Assembly: GCA_009700815.1 (NCBI GenBank) | Contig: WLLG01000124.1 | Location: forward strand, 1 to 6,494 | Direction: 5' to 3' | Origin: Actinomycetota bacterium | GTDB taxonomy: Bacteria > Actinomycetota > Acidimicrobiia > Acidimicrobiales > Microtrichaceae | Length of the DNA: 6,494 bases | In this document: piece by piece, positions 3,657-6,494 of the stretch | Numbering within the stretch: the first letter of the stretch is position 1 | How the letters are laid out: each line of letters starts with the position of its first letter | Position numbers and translations under genes: made by a program | Notes under the pieces: generated by a model | The model's input: only the letters and a program-made list of their open reading frames with translations | Databases searched by the model: none | What the model was told of the DNA's origin: nothing

Positions 3657-6494
3657 CTAGAAGAAGCCCTGACTCTGGCCATCGGGCGCAGATCGCTGCT
3701 GTCCAACTTGGCCATGCTGTAATTGCCTGGCACTTCCGGCATCACGGATGCCCTGTACCTGCAGCATCTTTGTTCCATCAAGCAGCCGCATCGTGCTGAA
3801 CCCCTGCCGGTCAGGCTGACTGATCGAGATTTCTACGGTGGACACATTGAGCGACTGCACCAACGCCTTCGGAGTCCGACTCACCACGAGGATGAGGCGA
3901 AAATCTGTTCGCGCCACAATGCAGGCCGATCCTTTGACCCAGCCCTGAACCAGTGCACTCACGGCTTCCCCATCCTGAAGCGATGCTAGAAGCGGCGCAA
4001 AATTGGGTGAGGCATCACGAACAGACTGAGGGTCGAGGCCCGTCAAGATGGCTATCAACGAGTCTGGTAGCGCAGCACTCGCTGCGGGAGTCGGCTTTGC
4101 AGCAGCGGCACGAGGCTTGCTCACACCGGGCTCGAACAGGTTCCGCTGCGGTCGCTGTTTCGCTGGCTGAGCAGCTTGCACTGGCTCTGCAGGCTCAGGT
4201 TCCTGTGCTGGCTGTGGTGCTGGTGCTGGCTGTGGTGCTGGTGCTGGCTGTGGTGCAGGTGCTGGTTCAGGTGCTGGCCAGGGTTCTGGGTCTGGTGCTG
4301 GCTCTGGCTCTAGATGAGGCTCGGGTGCTGGCTCAGGCTCCGGCTCAGGCCAAGGTTCTGGATCTGGTTCTGGATCTGGTTCTGGTAGCAGCGGCGCAAG
4401 GGGCTCGGACCAAGGCTCGGGTGCTGGTGCTGGTGCCGGTGCCGGCATTGGCACAGGCTCGGGTGCTGGCTCTGGGGCCGGGGCAGGCATCGGCACAGGC
4501 TCGGGCTCAGGGGGTGGCTCTGGGGCAGGCATCGGCAGCGGCTCGGTCACAGGCTCAGGGGCTGGCTCAGTGGCCGGTGCGGGAACGGATTCAGCCGATA
4601 CCTCTGATGCTGCAGGATGCTCGATAACCGGAGCAAATGGATTAACCGGCTCGGCAGAAGATCCAACGGGAACCTGCGCGACAGCCGGCGCAGGCTGCGG
4701 TTGGTCTTGGCGCGGCTCGCCACCTAGCGCCGCAAACTTCTGAGCAGTGGGTGTTAGTGGCTCAACGCTCGCAGGCTGGGCTGGCGGTGGACTCACTGGC
4801 GGCGCGCTCGCCTCGGGCGGATTCGGTTGCGGCGGGGGTGGCGGGCTCAGTGGTTGTGGTGGTGGTGGTGGCGGCGGCGGCGCAATCGGTTCAGTGGCAA
4901 TCGGTTCAGGAGCAACCGGTTCAGGAGCAACCAGTTCAGCAGCGACGGGCGCAACGCTGGTTCTGCTGTTTGGTCGACTGAAGAGTTGCCTGGTGGGTCT
5001 ACGGGCAGCCCGTTCGGTTACCAGGTTGGGGGGAGCCGGATTAGCGGGTTGCGGGTTGGCGGGTAGCGAAGGAACAGCCTGAGTTGCTGAATCAGTAGGA
5101 GCGGCAGATGCGGCGGGTGCTGGCGGAGGAGGTTCAACTGGCGCCAGCGGAGGAGGAGGAGGAGGAGGAGGAGAAGGAGGAGGGAACGATGCGGCGGGTG
5201 CCCGAGAAGGAGGATCAAGAGGAGCGGCCACAGGTTCCGGGGCAGCAGGTTGGACGGGGGTGAAGGTAGGAACGGCTGCAGGCTCAGTCGGCACTACGGG
5301 CTCGGCAGGTGGAGCCTGTTGAGGAGGAGCTTCTGGGCCAGGAACAGCTACTGGTGTTGCGACAGAGAACACATCTTCTTCGGTTACTAGCGCTGCGGTT
5401 GCTATGGCATGCAGCGCCTGTTCGCGCGAGAACGTCGGAACAGACAAGAACTCATCACTCGAGGACCCCCGACGCTTAGTGGGGCTTGCCGGACTGCTCG
5501 GGCTTGCAGGGCTGCTCGGGCTTGTCGGGCTTGTCGGGCTTGTCGTAACGACAGGCTCAGCACTCTTGGGTGTCTTTGCCTTCTTACGCTTGCCCCTCAT
5601 TGACGCAGATCCTCCAGAGTCTCCGAGTGCTTCAAGTGGCGGCACAGAAGCTGCCCATCGGGCTGGAACTGCTGCGGCAATGATTCCCAGAGTTGAAGCT
5701 GCCACTGTAGTGACCAACAGAACCGGTACCGGAATCACAAACCCAGAGATTCCGAAACTGCTGAGGGAGTTAACCGCGACGCGGGCTGCCAGGATTCCTA
5801 AGAGCAGTCCCAAGAAGGTGCCGATAACGGCAAAGGCTGCGCCTTCAACCAAAACCAATCGCATGACCTGACGGCGGCTCGCACCGGCAGCACGGAGCAA
5901 GCCGAACTCCCGGCGGCGCTCCCCCACTGACAACAGCAGGGTATTGATCACGCCGACTAGGGCCTGCAGAAGCGTAAATAGCAACATCCATTGAATGACC
6001 CGCTCAAAGCCGCGCAGTAGATCAGCGCGACTCGACACGAACTCCGCTGGCCGCAAAACCGATTTCACTCCGTAGCTCTTCGCCAGCTTCTCAACTGAAC
6101 GGCGCGCCGCTGCAGTGTCGTTCTTGAGTGCGACCAGTCCGGCAATATCCACCGAAGCCGGAACTTGGCGACTGACGATCTCTCGGTCAATAACGGCCTC
6201 GCCTAGTAGCAGCGAACCAGTTCCGTAGATGCCCTCCACCTTGAGGGTCTCGATTCCTTGGCTCGTAAACTCCACCGCAATCTGATCGCCCACCTGCACT
6301 CCGAGCTGCTGCGCAGTTTTTTCTGCCAGCGCTACACCCTCCAGACTGATTTCCTTCGGTTTCGCACCAATCCACCCGGGTGAGAGCACCTGATCAAGAG
6401 AGTCCCCATCAATACCTGTTAGGCGAACGGGCACCTGATTAATCGTGACTCGCCCTACTTGCCATCCGCTGACGGCCTCAACATCTGGCAACTC
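3657..6494 (-). CDS. MacB/FtsX-type ABC permease with long Pro-rich cytosolic tail and C-terminal PH-like domain (5' partial)
   Basis: The 3' part of a - strand gene; stop TAG at 3657-3659, frame open to the right edge. Residues are numbered from codon 6489-6491 (TTG, read internally as Leu). Residues 1-160 resemble the extracytoplasmic MacB-like domain. Membrane helices lie at about 167-189, 211-238 and 254-280. ERRREFGLLRAAGASRRQV (about 191-209) and PARWAASVPPLEAL (about 276-289) are FtsX hallmarks. Such permeases pair with an ABC ATPase for lipoprotein or lipid transport, mechanotransmission or peptide efflux; the substrate here is unknown. By family topology everything after 290 is cytosolic: a basic patch MRGKRKKAK (298-306); S/T-P repeats (316-338); an ordered-looking island (342-386); Pro/Ala/Glu-rich low complexity (about 386-776) with two polyproline runs; RPxRxLF motifs at 498-504 and 780-786; and a globular end (806-924). 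In the last, LQDGEAV, IVARTDFRLILVV, MRLLDGTKMLQV and IRDAGSA follow the pattern of bacterial PH-like (YokE-type) domains. Tail and PH-like end are atypical for the family. The permease call is secure; the PH-like call is moderate. Confidence 0.88.
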   Translation of the reverse strand, partial: ELPDVEAVSGWQVGRVTINQVPVRLTGIDGDSLDQVLSPGWIGAKPKEISLEGVALAEKTAQQLGVQVGDQIAVEFTSQGIETLKVEGIYGTGSLLLGEAVIDREIVSRQVPASVDIAGLVALKNDTAAARRSVEKLAKSYGVKSVLRPAEFVSSRADLLRGFERVIQWMLLFTLLQALVGVINTLLLSVGERRREFGLLRAAGASRRQVMRLVLVEGAAFAVIGTFLGLLLGILAARVAVNSLSSFGISGFVIPVPVLLVTTVAASTLGIIAAAVPARWAASVPPLEALGDSGGSASMRGKRKKAKTPKSAEPVVTTSPTSPTSPSSPASPSSPASPTKRRGSSSDEFLSVPTFSREQALHAIATAALVTEEDVFSVATPVAVPGPEAPPQQAPPAEPVVPTEPAAVPTFTPVQPAAPEPVAAPLDPPSRAPAASFPPPSPPPPPPPPLAPVEPPPPAPAASAAPTDSATQAVPSLPANPQPANPAPPNLVTERAARRPTRQLFSRPNSRTSVAPVAAELVAPEPVAPEPIATEPIAPPPPPPPPQPLSPPPPPQPNPPEASAPPVSPPPAQPASVEPLTPTAQKFAALGGEPRQDQPQPAPAVAQVPVGSSAEPVNPFAPVIEHPAASEVSAESVPAPATEPAPEPVTEPLPMPAPEPPPEPEPVPMPAPAPEPAPEPVPMPAPAPAPAPEPWSEPLAPLLPEPDPEPDPEPWPEPEPEPAPEPHLEPEPAPDPEPWPAPEPAPAPQPAPAPQPAPAPQPAQEPEPAEPVQAAQPAKQRPQRNLFEPGVSKPRAAAAKPTPAASAALPDSLIAILTGLDPQSVRDASPNFAPLLASLQDGEAVSALVQGWVKGSACIVARTDFRLILVVSRTPKALVQSLNVSTVEISISQPDRQGFSTMRLLDGTKMLQVQGIRDAGSARQLQHGQVGQQRSAPDGQSQGFF
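4206..4259. repeat. 18-bp x3 in-frame repeat (PAPQPA units)
   Basis: TGCTGGCTGTGGTGCTGG is present at 4206-4223 and 4224-4241 and, with one mismatch, at 4242-4259. On the - strand it encodes consecutive PAPQPA hexapeptides around residues 745-762 of the permease tail. The near identity points to recent duplication or slippage. Confidence 0.85.
4416..4541. repeat. 42-bp x3 in-frame repeat (P(V/L)PMPAP..PEP units)
   Basis: Three 14-residue units occupy residues 651-692 of the permease tail: PLPMPAPEPPPEPE, PVPMPAPAPEPAPE and PVPMPAPAPAPAPE. The PMPAP core recurs exactly every 14 residues. The DNA copies are recognisable (GGCATTGGCACAGGCTC, GGCATCGGCACAGGCTC, GGCATCGGCAGCGGCTC) but more diverged than the 18-bp array. 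Confidence 0.7.
4858..4881. repeat. (GGT)4(GGC)4 microsatellite encoding polyproline
   Basis: Four GGT triplets (4858-4869) are followed directly by four GGC triplets (4870-4881). On the coding strand they give ACC/GCC triplets read in the CCx frame, and so produce most of the second polyproline run (residues 538-545). Slippage of whole triplets would change the run length without breaking the frame. Confidence 0.8.
4882..4941. repeat. 15-bp x4 in-frame repeat (EP(V/I)AP units)
   Basis: GCAATCGGTTCAGTG, GCAATCGGTTCAGGA, GCAACCGGTTCAGGA and GCAACCAGTTCAGCA lie head to tail. They encode ELVAP EPVAP EPIAT EPIAP on the - strand, residues 519-538, directly before the second polyproline run. Confidence 0.88.
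5149..5181. repeat. (GGA)8 microsatellite encoding polyproline
   Basis: Eight uninterrupted GGA triplets (5149-5172), then GAA and two more GGA. On the - strand this is the first polyproline run of the permease tail, PPPSPPPPPPPP (residues 437-448); the GAA interruption contributes to the single Ser codon at 440. All changes by whole units stay in frame. Confidence 0.85.
5482..5544. repeat. 9-bp x7 in-frame repeat (S/T-S-P / A-S-P units)
   Basis: Seven 9-bp units lie head to tail: GGGCTTGCC, GGACTGCTC, GGGCTTGCA, GGGCTGCTC and three identical GGGCTTGTC. On the - strand they give TSP TSP SSP ASP SSP ASP-type tripeptides (about residues 317-338), just after the basic juxtamembrane patch. The three perfect copies are at the end nearest the membrane domain. 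The Ser/Thr-Pro pairs would suit proline-directed Ser/Thr kinases, but that is only a possibility. Confidence 0.88.

Noticed and set aside
4182..4619. TonB-like protein, suggested by the Glu-Pro rich rod
   Set aside because: There is no TonB C-terminal domain, the arm follows an FtsX membrane domain and should be cytosolic, and the organism looks actinobacterial. The similarity is compositional only.
3953..4627. + strand open frame rich in Leu/Val/Ala, resembling a hydrophobic membrane protein
   Set aside because: It is the complement of the Pro/Ala/Glu repeat. Its hydrophobicity comes from GCTGGTGCTGG-type repeats, it has no domain or upstream ribosome-binding site, and the - strand frame is continuous with recognisable domains on both sides.
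4747..5082. + strand Gly-rich frame resembling a glycine-rich surface or PE_PGRS-like protein
   Set aside because: Poly-Gly here is simply the antisense of the polyproline codons (GGT, GGC and GGA runs) of the permease tail.
4206..5544. CRISPR array
   Set aside because: The repeats are contiguous, of 9 to 42 bp, encode protein in frame and have no spacers.
6489..6491. TTG as a start codon of the permease gene
   Set aside because: The frame continues upstream to the window edge, and residue 1 falls in the middle of the extracytoplasmic domain. An FtsX-family protein needs at least one membrane helix before this point.

Overview
The window reads as a piece of an actinobacterial chromosome (phylum Actinomycetota). 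Three things suggest this: moderately high GC content, codons that favour G or C in the third position, and a long isoleucyl-tRNA synthetase of the eukaryote-like IleS2 kind that is standard in that phylum. I cannot name a genus from the sequence.

Layout: (1) Positions 1-68 probably hold the last 21 codons of an unidentified + strand gene whose body lies off the left edge. (2) Positions 69-296 are a non-coding leader with G-rich tandem repeats of 10- and 20-bp period, a weak promoter candidate and a modest ribosome-binding site. No T-box is visible. (3) Positions 297-3575 hold a complete, intact ileS of 1092 residues on the + strand. (4) Positions 3576-3656 are a convergent intergenic gap of 81 bp made largely of 10-bp tandem units, which also form a plausible terminator for ileS. 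(5) Positions 3657-6494 hold the 3' 945 codons of a - strand gene whose 5' end lies off the right edge. Its frame is open to the last base, so the TTG at 6489-6491 is not a start.

The - strand gene is the remarkable part. Its visible product begins as an ordinary MacB/FtsX-type ABC permease: an extracytoplasmic domain, three membrane helices, the EFGLLRAAGAS coupling segment and the PARWAA..PPLEAL ending. A normal family member stops there. This one continues for about 650 residues predicted to lie in the cytosol: a basic juxtamembrane patch, an S/T-P repeat, a short ordered-looking island, roughly 390 residues of Pro/Ala/Glu-rich low complexity built from several in-frame minisatellites, and a C-terminal domain of about 120 residues that resembles bacterial PH-like (YokE-type) domains. 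The motif RPxRxLF occurs twice in the tail, once mid-linker and once just before the PH-like domain. A long acidic stretch free of Lys and Arg lies between the copies.

ileS is housekeeping and nothing suggests a functional link to the permease; the two genes simply converge. The permease would normally work with an ABC ATPase encoded next to it, presumably beyond the right edge. The candidate novel system is therefore this tailed permease, with a possible cytosolic docking arm ending in a PH-like domain.
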